A stretch of 64,000 nucleotides of DNA from Pseudomonas sp. LS.1a (GTDB lineage: Bacteria; Pseudomonadota; Gammaproteobacteria; Pseudomonadales; Pseudomonadaceae). A program made the translations under genes and the position numbers. Within the stretch, counting starts at the first letter, position 1, and each line of letters opens with the position of its first letter. Where the stretch lies: assembly GCF_022533585.1 (NCBI RefSeq), contig NZ_CP092827.1:373001-437000 (forward strand), read 5' to 3'. Positions 18,731-28,274 of the stretch are shown here, in pieces. Below the pieces are notes generated by a model. The model saw nothing but the letters and a program-made list of their open reading frames with translations, had not been told where the DNA came from and did no database searches.

Positions 18731-18786
18731 AATTTAAATGTACATGCGCTCACTCTGGGAGCTGGCCGGCGATGAGGCCCTTGAAA

Positions 18787-19518
18787 TCACAGATAACCCG
18801 GCTTGGGCGTACGCGCCAGGCAGTACACATCCACCCGCTGCGCCCCGGCCTTGCGCAGCACCTGGGCAATGGCTTGGGCTGTGGTACCGGTGGTCAGCAC
18901 GTCATCGACAATGGCGACGTGCTTGCCCGTCAACTCGCCCGTGACCGCAAACGCCTGGCGTAGGTTGCGTCGCCTGGCCTTGGCATCCAGTTGTTGCTGC
19001 GCAGGCGTCTCTCGTGTGCGCAGCAACAACCGCTCGTCGCAACGTACCCCCACGTGCGTCGACAGCCAGCGTCCGAGCATCCCCGCCTGGTTGAACCCCC
19101 GCTCCCGTAGTCGACCTTTGGCCAAGGGCACAGGCAACAACAGGTCGGGGCGCGGCAGCCCTTCGGCAAAGCGGTGCAACAGCCCATGCCCGAGCAATTC
19201 GGCCATCAGGCGGCCCAAAGGCCACTGGCGGTTGTGCTTGAAACGGCTGATCAGCGTGTCCACCGGAAAGCCGAAATGCCACAGTGCAATCACCTGCTCG
19301 AAGGCCGGTGCGCGGCGGCAGCACGGGACGCAGGTCAGGCCGGCCATGGGCAACGGCAGGGCGCAGCGCAGGCACTGGTCGCCCAGCCAGGGCAGTTCCT
19401 GCTCGCAGGCGATGCACAGCGGGTAGGGCTGATCGGCAGGCTCATCGCACAGCAAGCACGTTTGATTAATAAGTGAGCACTTGTAAACCAGTCTTTTCAG
19501 CTGTGGTTGACAGTTCAT
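18787..19518 (-). CDS. comF: ComF-family phosphoribosyltransferase-like protein
   Basis: This 243-residue protein has an N-terminal zinc-finger-like part with four CxxC pairs ('CLLCDEP', 'CIACEQ', 'CLRCALP', 'CVPCCRR') and a C-terminal phosphoribosyltransferase fold with the PRPP loop 'HVAIVDDVLTTGTTAQAIA'. ComF is needed for DNA uptake in naturally competent bacteria, and many pseudomonads keep the gene. Its first codons overlap the bioB operator on the other strand. The ATG at 19518 is the only standard start before the zinc finger. It is divergent from the biotin operon. Confidence 0.9.
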   Translation of the reverse strand: MNCQPQLKRLVYKCSLINQTCLLCDEPADQPYPLCIACEQELPWLGDQCLRCALPLPMAGLTCVPCCRRAPAFEQVIALWHFGFPVDTLISRFKHNRQWPLGRLMAELLGHGLLHRFAEGLPRPDLLLPVPLAKGRLRERGFNQAGMLGRWLSTHVGVRCDERLLLRTRETPAQQQLDAKARRRNLRQAFAVTGELTGKHVAIVDDVLTTGTTAQAIAQVLRKAGAQRVDVYCLARTPKPGYL

Positions 19519-19535
19519 AGGCCTTCCATGACTAT
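19481..19535 (+). promoter_or_regulatory. BirA operator and promoter of the biotin operon
   Basis: TTGTAAACC at 19481-19489, a 15-base gap, and GGTTGACAG at 19505-19513 match the BirA (BioR-independent) palindrome TTGTAAACC-N15/16-GGTTTACAA with two changes. The right half contains a perfect -35 TTGACA (19507-19512); GACTAT at 19530-19535 is a 17-base-spaced -10. BirA bound to biotinyl-AMP would cover the -35 box. Confidence 0.75.
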
Positions 19536-19607
19536 GCGAGCTATCCGTGATGCGCTGGCGGGCTTTCCTGTCCCGGCGCCAGCTTCAGCCTAAACAAGGA
19601 AACGCCA

Positions 19608-20666
19608 ATGAGCGCCAGCACAACTGCAACAACACGTCACGACTGGTCCCTGGCCGAGGTCAAGGCGCTGTTCCAGCAACCGTTCAATGACCTGCTGTTC
19701 CAGGCGCAAACCGTGCACCGCGCGCATTTCGACCCGAACCGCGTTCAGGTTTCGACCCTGCTGTCGATCAAGACCGGCGCCTGCCCGGAAGATTGCAAAT
19801 ATTGTCCACAGTCCGGTCACTACAACACTGGGCTGGAAAAACAGAAGCTGATGGAAGTGCAGAAGGTGCTGGAAGAAGCTGCCCGCGCCAAAGCCATCGG
19901 TTCTACCCGCTTCTGCATGGGTGCGGCGTGGAAGCACCCGTCGGCCAAAGACATGCCCTACGTGCTGGAGATGGTCAAAGGCGTGAAAGCCATGGGCCTG
20001 GAAACCTGCATGACCCTCGGCAAGCTCGACCAGGAGCAGACCAAGGCTCTGGCCCAGGCCGGCCTGGACTACTACAACCACAACCTCGACACCTCGCCGG
20101 AGTTCTACGGCAGCATCATCACCACCCGCACCTACAGCGAGCGCCTGCAGACCCTGGCCTACGTGCGCGATGCCGGGATGAAGATCTGCTCCGGCGGCAT
20201 CCTTGGCATGGGCGAGTCGCTGGACGACCGCGCCGGCCTGCTGATCCAGCTGGCCAACTTGCCCGAGCACCCGGAGTCGGTGCCGATCAACATGCTGGTC
20301 AAGGTGGCCGGCACGCCGCTGGCCGAGGAAGAGGACGTCGACCCGTTCGACTTCATTCGCATGCTGGCCGTGGCCCGTATCCTCATGCCCAAGTCGCACG
20401 TGCGCCTGTCCGCCGGCCGTGAGCAGATGAACGAGCAGATGCAGGCCCTGGCCTTCATGGCGGGCGCCAACTCGATCTTCTACGGTGAAAAGCTGCTGAC
20501 CACTGCCAACCCGCAGGCCGACAAGGACATGCAGCTGTTCGCACGCCTGGGCATCAAGCCCGAAGCGCGTGAAGAGCACGCCGACGAAGTGCACCAGGCG
20601 GCGATCGAGCAGGCGCTGGTCGAACAGCGCAGCAGCGAGATGTTCTACAACGCCGCGACGGCCTGA
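19608..20666 (+). CDS. bioB: Biotin synthase
   Basis: This 352-residue radical-SAM enzyme inserts sulfur into dethiobiotin, the last step of biotin synthesis. The CxxxCxxC cluster motif is '[16 protein letters not shown]' at about residue 60; further 2Fe-2S ligands lie at the conserved 'CMGAAW', 'TCMTLG' and 'RLSAGREQM' positions. The start at 19608 has AAGGAAA seven bases upstream. It is first in the bioB-F-H-C-D operon, and the next gene begins one base after its stop. Confidence 0.98.
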   Translation: MSASTTATTRHDWSLAEVKALFQQPFNDLLFQAQTVHRAHFDPNRVQVSTLLSIKTGACPEDCKYCPQSGHYNTGLEKQKLMEVQKVLEEAARAKAIGSTRFCMGAAWKHPSAKDMPYVLEMVKGVKAMGLETCMTLGKLDQEQTKALAQAGLDYYNHNLDTSPEFYGSIITTRTYSERLQTLAYVRDAGMKICSGGILGMGESLDDRAGLLIQLANLPEHPESVPINMLVKVAGTPLAEEEDVDPFDFIRMLAVARILMPKSHVRLSAGREQMNEQMQALAFMAGANSIFYGEKLLTTANPQADKDMQLFARLGIKPEAREEHADEVHQAAIEQALVEQRSSEMFYNAATA

Positions 20667-20667
20667 G

Positions 20668-21840
20668 ATGGCCTTCGACCTAGCGGCGCGTCTGGCCGAA
20701 CGGCGTGCTGCAGACCTGTATCGGCAGCGGCCATTGCTGGAAAGCCCGCAGGGGCCGGAAGTAGTGGTCGATGGCCAGCGCTTGCTGGCCTTCTGCAGCA
20801 ATGACTACCTGGGCCTGGCCAACCACCCTGAAGTAGTCGCTGCCTGGCAGGCCGGCGCCGAGCGTTGGGGTGTCGGTGGCGGTGCCTCGCACCTGGTGAT
20901 CGGCCACAGTACGCCGCACCATCAGGTGGAAGAGGCCTTGGCCGAGCTCACCGGGCGCCCGCGTGCGTTGCTTTTCTCCACAGGCTATATGGCCAACCTG
21001 GGCGCCATCACCGCGCTGGTGGGGCAGGGGGACACGGTGCTTCAGGACCGTTTGAACCACGCTTCGCTGCTGGATGGCGGGCTGCTCAGCGGCGCCCGTT
21101 TCAACCGCTACCTGCACAACGACCCGGCCAGCCTGGCCAGTCGCCTGGACAAGGCCGTCGGCAATACGCTGGTGGTGACCGACGGCGTGTTCAGCATGGA
21201 TGGCGACCTGGCCGACTTGCCGGCGCTGGCCGCTGTCGCCCGCGCCCGCGGCGCCTGGTTGATGGTCGACGATGCTCATGGCCTGGGTACCCTCGGCACC
21301 CGGGGCGGCGGTATTGTCGAGCACTTTGGTCTGGGCGTGGATGACGTGCCGGTGCTGATCGGTACGTTGGGCAAGGCTTGCGGTACCGCTGGCGCCTTTG
21401 TGGCCGGCAGCGAAGAGCTGATCGAAGCGCTGGTGCAGTTCGCCCGCCCGTACATCTACACCACCAGCCAGCCACCGGCCCTGGCCTGTGCCACGCTCAA
21501 GAGCCTGGAACTGCTACGCCGTGAGACCTGGCGCCGCGAGCATCTGGCAGCGCTGATCCGCCAGTTCCGGGAAGGCGCGCAGCAGATCGGCCTGGTATTG
21601 ATGGACAGCCCGACACCGATCCAGCCGATCGTCATCGGCGACAGCGCGCAGGCCCTGCGCCTGTCACGCATGCTGCGTGAGCGCGGCTTGCTGGTGACGG
21701 CCATCCGCCCGCCCACCGTGCCAGCGGGCAGCGCGCGCCTGCGGGTGACATTGAGCGCGGCGCACAGCGAGGCGCAGGTGCAGCTATTGTTGAATGCATT
21801 GGCCGAGTGTTATCCACAGTTGGAGAGCGCCGATGCGTAA
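20668..21840 (+). CDS. bioF: 8-amino-7-oxononanoate synthase
   Basis: This 390-residue PLP enzyme condenses pimeloyl-ACP (or CoA) with alanine, the first step of the biotin ring pathway. The cofactor Lys is in '[14 protein letters not shown]', with the Asp-Ala-His signature '[12 protein letters not shown]' before it. Its ATG sits in TGAGATG right after bioB. The last bases overlap the bioH start (ATGCGTAA), so the operon is translated as a tight unit. Confidence 0.97.
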   Translation: MAFDLAARLAERRAADLYRQRPLLESPQGPEVVVDGQRLLAFCSNDYLGLANHPEVVAAWQAGAERWGVGGGASHLVIGHSTPHHQVEEALAELTGRPRALLFSTGYMANLGAITALVGQGDTVLQDRLNHASLLDGGLLSGARFNRYLHNDPASLASRLDKAVGNTLVVTDGVFSMDGDLADLPALAAVARARGAWLMVDDAHGLGTLGTRGGGIVEHFGLGVDDVPVLIGTLGKACGTAGAFVAGSEELIEALVQFARPYIYTTSQPPALACATLKSLELLRRETWRREHLAALIRQFREGAQQIGLVLMDSPTPIQPIVIGDSAQALRLSRMLRERGLLVTAIRPPTVPAGSARLRVTLSAAHSEAQVQLLLNALAECYPQLESADA

Positions 21841-22564
21841 TCGACTTGTTCTGTTGCCTGGCTGGGGCCTGGGCACTGCTTCCCTGGAGCCGCTGGCCGC
21901 CAGCCTGCGTGCCCAGGACGCCCGCCTGCAGGTGGAGCTGATGCCCTTGCCGGAACTGCCCCACAGCGATGTGCAGGCCTGGGTCGACCACCTCGACCGC
22001 AAGCTGCCGAGCGATGTCTGGCTGGGCGGCTGGTCGCTCGGCGGCATGCTGGCCAGCGCCCTGGCGCACAAGCGCGGCGACCATTGCTGCGGCCTGCTGA
22101 CCCTGGCCAGCAACCCTAGTTTCGTAGCTCGCCCGGACTGGCCCCACGGCATGGCCGAAGACACCTTCGGCACCTTCCTCGACGGCTGCCGCAACCATAC
22201 CCAGGTCACCCTCAAGCGCTTCCGCACACTGTGCAGCGATGGCGCCCTGCAACCCCGCACATTGTTACGCCAGCTGGGTGTCGGCGTACCGGATACCGAC
22301 CCGCTGTACCTGGCCACCGGCCTGGAAGTGCTGGCCAGGCTGGACACCCGCGAAGCCCTGCAGGCCTACGGTGGCCCACAGCTGCACCTGTTCGCCGGCA
22401 GCGACGCGCTGGTGCCGGCCGAGGCGGCAAAAGCGCTGAGCGAGCTGCTGCCCGATGTGGAGGTGGGCCTGGTCGAAGACAGTTCCCACGCGTTCCTGCT
22501 GGAGTATCCGCAGGAACTGGCGGCGGGCATCAAGAGTTTCCTGCATGAGAGTGGCGATGACTGA
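21833..22564 (+). CDS. bioH: Pimeloyl-ACP methyl ester carboxylesterase
   Basis: This 243-residue alpha/beta hydrolase removes the methyl group from pimeloyl-ACP methyl ester. The nucleophile elbow is '[11 protein letters not shown]' (Ser near residue 75), the acid is in '[12 protein letters not shown]' and the His in '[12 protein letters not shown]'. The start at 21833 overlaps the bioF stop and the end overlaps the bioC start. The frame's earlier ATG at 21794 lies within bioF and is not used. Confidence 0.94.
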   Translation: MRNRLVLLPGWGLGTASLEPLAASLRAQDARLQVELMPLPELPHSDVQAWVDHLDRKLPSDVWLGGWSLGGMLASALAHKRGDHCCGLLTLASNPSFVARPDWPHGMAEDTFGTFLDGCRNHTQVTLKRFRTLCSDGALQPRTLLRQLGVGVPDTDPLYLATGLEVLARLDTREALQAYGGPQLHLFAGSDALVPAEAAKALSELLPDVEVGLVEDSSHAFLLEYPQELAAGIKSFLHESGDD

Positions 22565-23375
22565 CCTTTCCCGTCCGACCCTGCCCGGCGCGCTGCCCGA
22601 CAAGCGCCAGGTGGCGGCCTCGTTCTCCCGCGCCGCGGCCAGCTACGACAGCGTGGCAGCCTTGCAGCGTGCGGTGGGTTCGCACCTGCTGGAGCAGTTG
22701 CCGGAAGGCTTGCAGCCGTCACGCTGGCTGGATCTGGGCAGCGGCACCGGTCATTTCAGCCGGGCGCTGGCCGAGCGGTTCACCCAGGCCAGCGGCGTGG
22801 CGGTGGATATCGCCGAGGGCATGTTGTGCCATGCTCGCAACGAACAGGGCGGGGCGCACTATCATGTGGCCGGTGATGCCGAGCGTTTGCCACTGCGTGA
22901 TGCCAGCGTCGACCTGGTGTTTACCAGCCTGGCCGTGCAGTGGTGCGACCAGTTCGCAAGCGTGCTGGCAGAAGTGCTGCGAGTACTGCGCCCGGGCGGC
23001 GTGCTGGCCTTCAGCAGCCTGTGTGTGGGTACCCTCGATGAACTGCGCGCCAGTTGGCAGACGGTGGATGGCCTGGTGCACGTGAACCGCTTCCGCCGTT
23101 TCGAGGACTATCAGCGTCTGTGCGCCGCCAGCGGCTTCGAACAGCTTGGGCTGCTGCGCTGCCCGCACGTGTTGCACTACCCGGATGTGCGCAGCCTGAC
23201 CCATGAACTCAAGGCCCTCGGTGCCCACAACCTGAACCCTGGCCGGCCTTCCGGGCTTACCGGCCGGGCCCGCATGCAGGGCCTGCTGCAGGCCTATGAG
23301 GCATTTCGCCAGCCCGAGGGGCTGCCAGCCACCTACCAGGTGGTCTATGGTGTGTTGCGCAAGCCACAGGCGTAA
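22557..23375 (+). CDS. bioC: Malonyl-ACP O-methyltransferase
   Basis: This 272-residue SAM-dependent methyltransferase starts the pimelate moiety by methylating malonyl-ACP. The SAM site is '[18 protein letters not shown]' at about residues 58-75, with '[10 protein letters not shown]' and '[12 protein letters not shown]' as motifs II and III. The N-terminal '[16 protein letters not shown]' is typical of BioC. It begins inside the bioH end (ATGA-CTGA) and is followed by bioD after 10 bases with AGGGGAG as ribosome site. Confidence 0.95.
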   Translation: MTDLSRPTLPGALPDKRQVAASFSRAAASYDSVAALQRAVGSHLLEQLPEGLQPSRWLDLGSGTGHFSRALAERFTQASGVAVDIAEGMLCHARNEQGGAHYHVAGDAERLPLRDASVDLVFTSLAVQWCDQFASVLAEVLRVLRPGGVLAFSSLCVGTLDELRASWQTVDGLVHVNRFRRFEDYQRLCAASGFEQLGLLRCPHVLHYPDVRSLTHELKALGAHNLNPGRPSGLTGRARMQGLLQAYEAFRQPEGLPATYQVVYGVLRKPQA

Positions 23376-23385
23376 GGGGAGCGAG

Positions 23386-24066
23386 ATGAGTCAGGCCTAT
23401 TTCATTGCCGGTACCGATACCGATGTTGGCAAGACCACCATCGCTGCCGGGCTGTTGCATGCGGCACGGTCGCAAGGCTTGAGCACGCTGGGGGCCAAGC
23501 CGGTGGCCTCCGGGTGCACGATGACGCCGAAAGGCTTGCGCAACAGCGACGCTCAGGCGTTGATCGATGAAAGCTCGATCAAGCTGCCCTACGAGCAGGT
23601 CAACCCGTTTGCTTTCGAGCCGGCCATCGCACCGCACGTGGCGGCGCGCGAGGCCGGGGTGACGCTTGCCGTGCCGGAGCTGTTGGCGGCGATGCGCAAT
23701 GTGCTGCAACAAAATGCCGACTTCACCCTGATCGAGGGGGCCGGTGGCTGGCGCGTGCCATTGTCGGGGCAAGCCAACTTGTCCGACCTGGCCATTGCCC
23801 TCAAGCTGCCGGTGATCCTGGTGGTGGGGGTGCGGCTGGGGTGCATCAGCCACGCCTTGCTCAGCGCCGAGGCGATTGCCCGTGACGGGCTGCAACTGGC
23901 GGGGTGGGTGGCAAACATCATCGAGCCGCGTACTTCGCGCCTGGAAGAGAACCTGGCCAGCCTGGCCGAACGCTTGCCGGCGCCTTGCCTGGGGCGGGTG
24001 CCCAAGTTGAAGCAGGCCAGTGCCGACATGGTGGCTGAACACCTTCAGCTGGATCTGCTGGATTAG
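23386..24066 (+). CDS. bioD: Dethiobiotin synthetase
   Basis: This 226-residue P-loop enzyme forms the ureido ring of dethiobiotin from diaminopelargonate, CO2 and ATP. The P-loop is 'AGTDTDVGKTTIAAGLLHA' at residues 8-26, the KPVASG motif follows at about 40 and 'LIEGAGGWRVPLS' at about 115. Last gene of the operon; bioA, the aminotransferase that precedes it in the pathway, is not in this cluster, as is usual in pseudomonads. Confidence 0.96.
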   Translation: MSQAYFIAGTDTDVGKTTIAAGLLHAARSQGLSTLGAKPVASGCTMTPKGLRNSDAQALIDESSIKLPYEQVNPFAFEPAIAPHVAAREAGVTLAVPELLAAMRNVLQQNADFTLIEGAGGWRVPLSGQANLSDLAIALKLPVILVVGVRLGCISHALLSAEAIARDGLQLAGWVANIIEPRTSRLEENLASLAERLPAPCLGRVPKLKQASADMVAEHLQLDLLD

Positions 24067-24075
24067 CCGTTTCCA

Positions 24076-24180
24076 GGCCTGGCCCTTTCGCGGGTAAACC
24101 CGCTCCCACAGGTACTGCACAAGTCTCAGAAAACATGGAGATCCTGTGGGAGCGGGTTTACCCGCGAAGAGGCCGGTGCA
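24076..24180. repeat. REP-type inverted pair after the bio operon
   Basis: The elements at 24082-24112 and 24143-24180 face each other immediately after bioD and probably terminate or stabilise the operon transcript. Confidence 0.85.
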
Positions 24181-24296
24181 GGAATACCCATGGCCTATCA
24201 ACTGGCACCGGGCCATTAGGGATTTAAACGGGCCTTTTCGCCCCGGGCCTGTTTTAATTGGCCCTGTTCGTCATCCAGCGTCAATGGAGTCCTGAC

Positions 24297-24593
24297 ATGG
24301 AAATCACCGGTAGCTCCGCCTATTACGCGGGCCTGAGCGCAATCCAGACCGGCCAGAACCGCGTCGATCAGGCCGCCAGCCAGATCGCCAATACCACCGC
24401 CGAACGTACCGCCACCAGCCAGTCCAGCGATTTTCAGGCCGAACGCCTGCGCGCGGTCGACCGCAGCCAGCAGATGGACCTGGCCACCAGCACCGTGCAG
24501 CTGGCGGTGGGCAAGCTTGAAGTCGAGCTTGGCGCAAAGGTCGTCAAGGCATCCGACGAAATGCTCGGCCGGATCATCGACACCTACGCCTGA
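24297..24593 (+). CDS. Small protein resembling the N- and C-terminal ends of flagellar rod/hook proteins
   Basis: This 98-residue protein starts MEITGSSAYYAGLS. Its N-terminus 'AGLSAIQTGQNRVDQAASQIA' resembles the flagellar basal-body rod motif (A-x-Q-x3-D-x2-A-x-NIAN), and the C-terminus 'VVKASDEMLGRIIDTYA', preceded by 'MDLATSTVQLAV', resembles the C-terminal coiled coil of FlgC/FlgE/FlgG. The large central domain of those proteins is replaced by about 25 polar residues. No signal peptide is visible. It is a single gene flanked by REP pairs. No other flagellar genes are present, so its job is unknown; the similarity is my reading of the motifs and needs a profile search. Confidence 0.8.
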   Translation: MEITGSSAYYAGLSAIQTGQNRVDQAASQIANTTAERTATSQSSDFQAERLRAVDRSQQMDLATSTVQLAVGKLEVELGAKVVKASDEMLGRIIDTYA

Positions 24594-24622
24594 TACGGCG
24601 GCTTTCCCGAACCTGTCGCTAT

Positions 24623-24714
24623 CCCTGTGGGAGCGGGTTTACCCGCGAATGCGTCCGCCCGGACACTTCTGTTTTCCGGGCTGGTCCATTCGCGGGTAAA
24701 CCCGCTCCCACAGG
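24623..24714. repeat. REP-type inverted pair
   Basis: Copies at 24623-24650 and 24688-24714 flank a short spacer right after the rod-like gene. Confidence 0.85.
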
Positions 24715-24778
24715 TGTATGTATCATGGCTTGTCAGTTTTGCCATTTTTCGTGGCGTAAATGGCACCATAGTCCATCC

Positions 24779-24823
24779 TTGACATCAGGCGGAGCTAAAC
24801 GTAAGTTTCAAACAACTGTTTGA
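24779..24823 (+). promoter_or_regulatory. Promoter with PsrA-like operator before acyl-CoA dehydrogenase
   Basis: TTGACA (24779-24784), 17 bases, then TAAGTT (24802-24807) form a plausible sigma-70 promoter. The perfect inverted repeat TCAAACA-AC-TGTTTGA at 24808-24823 covers the expected start point. CAAAC-N4-GTTTG equals the published PsrA consensus of pseudomonads, a TetR-type repressor that responds to long-chain fatty acids. Confidence 0.65.
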
Positions 24824-24879
24824 TCGACGACCGCCAAGCGCGGGTCACCTCCACAGAACTCACCTAGAGGTTCATCGCA

Positions 24880-26685
24880 ATGCCTGATTACAAAGCCCCC
24901 TTGCGTGATATCCGCTTCGTTCGCGACGAGCTGCTCGGCTATGAGGCGCACTATCAGAGCCTGCCGGGTTGCCAGGACGCCACGCCCGACATGGTCGATG
25001 CGATCCTCGAAGAAGGCGCGAAGTTCTGTGAGCAGGTGCTGTCGCCGCTGAACCGTGTGGGTGATCAGGAAGGCTGCACCTGGAGCGAATCGGGCGTGAA
25101 AACCCCGACCGGCTTCAAAGAGGCCTACCAGCAGTTCGTCGAAGGTGGCTGGCCGAGCCTGGCGCATGACGTCGAGCACGGCGGCCAGGGCCTGCCAGAG
25201 TCGCTGGGCCTGGCCCTGAGCGAAATGGTCGGCGGTTCGAACTGGTCGTGGGGCATGTACCCGGGCCTGTCGCACGGTGCGATGAACACCATCTCGGCGC
25301 ACGGCACCGCCGAGCAGCAGCACACCTACCTGACCAAGCTGGTATCCGGCGAGTGGACCGGCACCATGTGCCTGACCGAGCCACACTGCGGTACCGACCT
25401 GGGCATGCTGCGCACCAAGGCCGAGCCACAGGCCGACGGCAGCTACAAGGTGTCGGGTACCAAGATCTTCATTTCGGCCGGTGAGCACGACATGGCCGAC
25501 AACATTGTCCATATCGTCCTGGCCCGCCTGCCGGACGCACCGGCCGGCACCAAGGGCATCTCGCTGTTCATCGTGCCGAAGTTCCTGCCCAACGCCGAAG
25601 GCGGCGTGGGCGAGCGCAACGGCGTGAGCTGCGGCTCGATCGAACACAAGATGGGTATCCACGGCAACGCCACCTGCGTGATGAACTTCGACGGCGCCAC
25701 CGGCTACCTGATCGGCCCGGCCAACAAAGGCCTGAACTGCATGTTCACCTTCATGAACACCGCTCGCCTGGGCACTGCGCTGCAAGGCCTGGCCCACGCC
25801 GAGGTAGCCTTCCAGGGTGGCCTGAAGTACGCCCGTGAGCGCCTGCAGATGCGCTCCCTGACTGGCCCGAAAGCACCGGACAAGGCCGCTGACCCGATCA
25901 TCGTCCACCCGGACGTGCGTCGCATGCTGCTGACCATGAAGGCTTTCGCCGAAGGCAACCGCGCGATGGTGTACTTCACTGCCAAGCAGGTGGACATCGT
26001 CAAGTACAGCCAGGATGAAGAAGAGCGCAAGAAGGCCGATGCCCTGCTGGCGTTCCTGACCCCGATCGCCAAGGCGTTCATGACCGAAGTCGGCTTCGAA
26101 GCCGCCAACCACGGCGTGCAGATCTACGGCGGCCATGGCTTCATCGCCGAGTGGGGCATGGAGCAGAACGTGCGCGACAGCCGCATTTCCATGCTGTACG
26201 AAGGCACCACCGGCATCCAGGCCCTGGACCTGCTCGGCCGCAAGGTGCTGATGACCCAGGGCGAAGCGCTGAAGGGCTTTACCAAGATCGTGCACAAGTT
26301 CTGCCAGGCGCAGGAAGGCAACGAGGCGGTCAAAGAGTTCGTCGAACCGCTGGCGGCGCTGAACAAGGAGTGGGGCGAGCTGACCATGAAAGTGGGCATG
26401 GCCGCCATGAAGGACCGTGAAGAAGTGGGTGCGGCCTCGGTCGATTACCTGATGTATTCCGGCTACGCTTGCCTGGCCTACTTCTGGGCCGACATCGCCC
26501 GCCTGGCGGCCGAGAAACTGGCTGCCGGTACCAGCGAAGAGGCGTTCTACACCGCCAAGCTGCAGACCGCGCGCTTCTACTTCCAGCGCATCCTGCCGCG
26601 TACCCGTACCCATGTGGCGACCATGCTGTCGGGTGCCAACAACCTGATGGCGATGGACGAAGAGAACTTCGGCCTGTCGTACTGA
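24880..26685 (+). CDS. Acyl-CoA dehydrogenase (large, about 600-residue type)
   Basis: This 601-residue FAD enzyme catalyses the first oxidation of acyl-CoA. The N-terminal extension '[21 protein letters not shown]' is typical of the long clade; the FAD/substrate region is '[44 protein letters not shown]', and the C-terminal catalytic-base region has '[20 protein letters not shown]'. An additional C-terminal domain covers about residues 470-600. From memory the P. putida orthologue has been studied as a phenylacyl-CoA dehydrogenase, so aryl-alkanoic acids are possible substrates. It is followed by a strong terminator. A second, related copy lies at 28392. Confidence 0.95.
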   Translation: MPDYKAPLRDIRFVRDELLGYEAHYQSLPGCQDATPDMVDAILEEGAKFCEQVLSPLNRVGDQEGCTWSESGVKTPTGFKEAYQQFVEGGWPSLAHDVEHGGQGLPESLGLALSEMVGGSNWSWGMYPGLSHGAMNTISAHGTAEQQHTYLTKLVSGEWTGTMCLTEPHCGTDLGMLRTKAEPQADGSYKVSGTKIFISAGEHDMADNIVHIVLARLPDAPAGTKGISLFIVPKFLPNAEGGVGERNGVSCGSIEHKMGIHGNATCVMNFDGATGYLIGPANKGLNCMFTFMNTARLGTALQGLAHAEVAFQGGLKYARERLQMRSLTGPKAPDKAADPIIVHPDVRRMLLTMKAFAEGNRAMVYFTAKQVDIVKYSQDEEERKKADALLAFLTPIAKAFMTEVGFEAANHGVQIYGGHGFIAEWGMEQNVRDSRISMLYEGTTGIQALDLLGRKVLMTQGEALKGFTKIVHKFCQAQEGNEAVKEFVEPLAALNKEWGELTMKVGMAAMKDREEVGAASVDYLMYSGYACLAYFWADIARLAAEKLAAGTSEEAFYTAKLQTARFYFQRILPRTRTHVATMLSGANNLMAMDEENFGLSY

Positions 26686-26703
26686 TCCTGCCGCTGTACG
26701 CGA

Positions 26704-26737
26704 AACCCGCCTGCCTTCACCGGCAGGCGGGTTTTTT
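26704..26737 (+). terminator. Rho-independent terminator
   Basis: AACCCGCCTGCC-ttcacc-GGCAGGCGGG followed by TTTTTT, 18 bases after the dehydrogenase stop. Confidence 0.92.
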
Positions 26738-26779
26738 GCATTCTGGGGTGGGCACAATTCCCGTGTTTTACACGATCAT

Positions 26780-26864
26780 TGTGGGAGCGGGTTTACCCGC
26801 GAAGAATGCGACACGGTATATGGCACCGGCTTTGCCGGTGTTCGCGGGTAAACCCGCTCCCACA
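26780..26864. repeat. REP-type inverted pair
   Basis: Elements at 26780-26804 and 26840-26864 face each other between the terminator and the GGDEF gene. Confidence 0.85.
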
Positions 26865-26984
26865 CTGATCGCGTGCAACCCGGAATTTCGTGTTCACTCC
26901 ATCCGCATATTCAACTGTTCATGTGCACTGCCGATGAAGTAAGGGCACAATGCCATTATTGATCTGCCGGGTCGGAGATTACCC

Positions 26985-28268
26985 TTGTTTCGTCTTAACG
27001 CTGTTCGCGCAAGCCACTTCCTGCCGTCGCTGTTCTTGTTGCTGGCAGGGCTCGCCGCAGCCTATGTGAGAGACCTCAGTGTCTTTTTCACATCGCTGTT
27101 CAATGTCCTGCCTACCTTGGTCCTGCTGCTGGGCGGCGCCTATTGCGCGGTGTACCGCCGCCAGCGCGAGCTGTTCCTGATGCTCACGGTGTATATCGCC
27201 TACTTTCTGCTCGATACCCAGACCGACTTCTACCGTGACCATGGCCGCGTGCGCGAAGACGCGGCGGTGATCTTTCACTTGGTGTGCCTGCTGCTGCCCG
27301 CCCTGTTCGGGTTGTATGGCGCCTGGCAGGAGCGCACCCATCTGCTGCAGGACCTGGTCGCCCGTGGCGCCGTGCTGTTTGCCGTCGGCAGCGTGGCGGT
27401 GGCCCTGGAGCAAAGCTACCCCGAGGCGTTGCTGACCTGGTTGGCGGAAATCCGCTGGCCAACCTTGCACGGCCAATGGATGAGCCTGATCCAGATGGTC
27501 TACCCACTGTTTCTCGGCGTGTTCATCCTGCTGGTGGTGCAATACCTGCGCGCGCCACGGCCGCTGCACGCAGCGTTGATCACAGGGCTGCTGGGCATCT
27601 TCTGGATGCTGCCGCAAACCTTCATCCTGCCGTTCACCCTGAACATCATGTGCAGCCAGGTAATGCTGATGATCGCTGCGGCGGTGGCGCACGAGGCCTA
27701 CCAGATGGCCTTCCGCGACGAGCTGACCGGCCTGCCGGGGCGCCGTGCGCTGAACGAGCGCATGCAGCGCCTGGGCCGCAACTATGTGATCGCCATGACC
27801 GATGTCGACCACTTCAAGAAATTCAACGACACCCATGGCCACGATGTGGGCGACCAGGTGCTGCGCCTGGTCGCCAGCCGCCTGTCCAAGGTCACCGGCG
27901 GTGGTCGGGCCTACCGCTATGGCGGCGAGGAGTTCGCCCTGGTGTTTGCCGGCAAGACCGCCGAGGAATGTGTGCCGCATGTGGAAGCCGTGCGCGAAGT
28001 GATCGCCAACTACGTGATGCACCTGCGCGACCAGCACAACCGCCCGCAGGACGATACCACCGGGCGCCAGCGGCGAGCGGGTAGCAGTGGCGGCACGGTA
28101 TCGGTCACCATCAGCATTGGCGTGGCCGAGCGCCAGACCGATCATCGTAACCCCGAGGCCGTGTTGAAATCCGCCGACCAGGCGCTGTACAGCGCCAAGG
28201 GTGCGGGGCGCAATTGTGTCATGGTACATGGACAACAATCGCAGCGTGGGGCAGTGCGCACGGCGTGA
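26985..28268 (+). CDS. Membrane diguanylate cyclase (GGDEF domain)
   Basis: This 427-residue protein starts at TTG with GGAG ten bases upstream. The N-terminal half (about 10-235) has six or seven hydrophobic helices, for example 'FLPSLFLLLAGLAAAYV' and 'LVLLLGGAYCAVY', likely a membrane sensor. The GGDEF domain starts at 'DELTGLPGRRALNERM' (about 245) with metal-binding 'AMTDVDHFKKFND' and the active-site loop 'YRYGGEEFALVF'. GGEEF is an accepted active variant, so it should make cyclic di-GMP from GTP. The RxxD inhibitory site five residues before the loop is absent. A polar insert of about 25 residues ('NRPQDDTTGRQRRAGSSGG') precedes the last strand. It sits between two acyl-CoA dehydrogenase genes. 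Confidence 0.93.
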   Translation: MFRLNAVRASHFLPSLFLLLAGLAAAYVRDLSVFFTSLFNVLPTLVLLLGGAYCAVYRRQRELFLMLTVYIAYFLLDTQTDFYRDHGRVREDAAVIFHLVCLLLPALFGLYGAWQERTHLLQDLVARGAVLFAVGSVAVALEQSYPEALLTWLAEIRWPTLHGQWMSLIQMVYPLFLGVFILLVVQYLRAPRPLHAALITGLLGIFWMLPQTFILPFTLNIMCSQVMLMIAAAVAHEAYQMAFRDELTGLPGRRALNERMQRLGRNYVIAMTDVDHFKKFNDTHGHDVGDQVLRLVASRLSKVTGGGRAYRYGGEEFALVFAGKTAEECVPHVEAVREVIANYVMHLRDQHNRPQDDTTGRQRRAGSSGGTVSVTISIGVAERQTDHRNPEAVLKSADQALYSAKGAGRNCVMVHGQQSQRGAVRTA

Positions 28269-28274
28269 CCGGAA

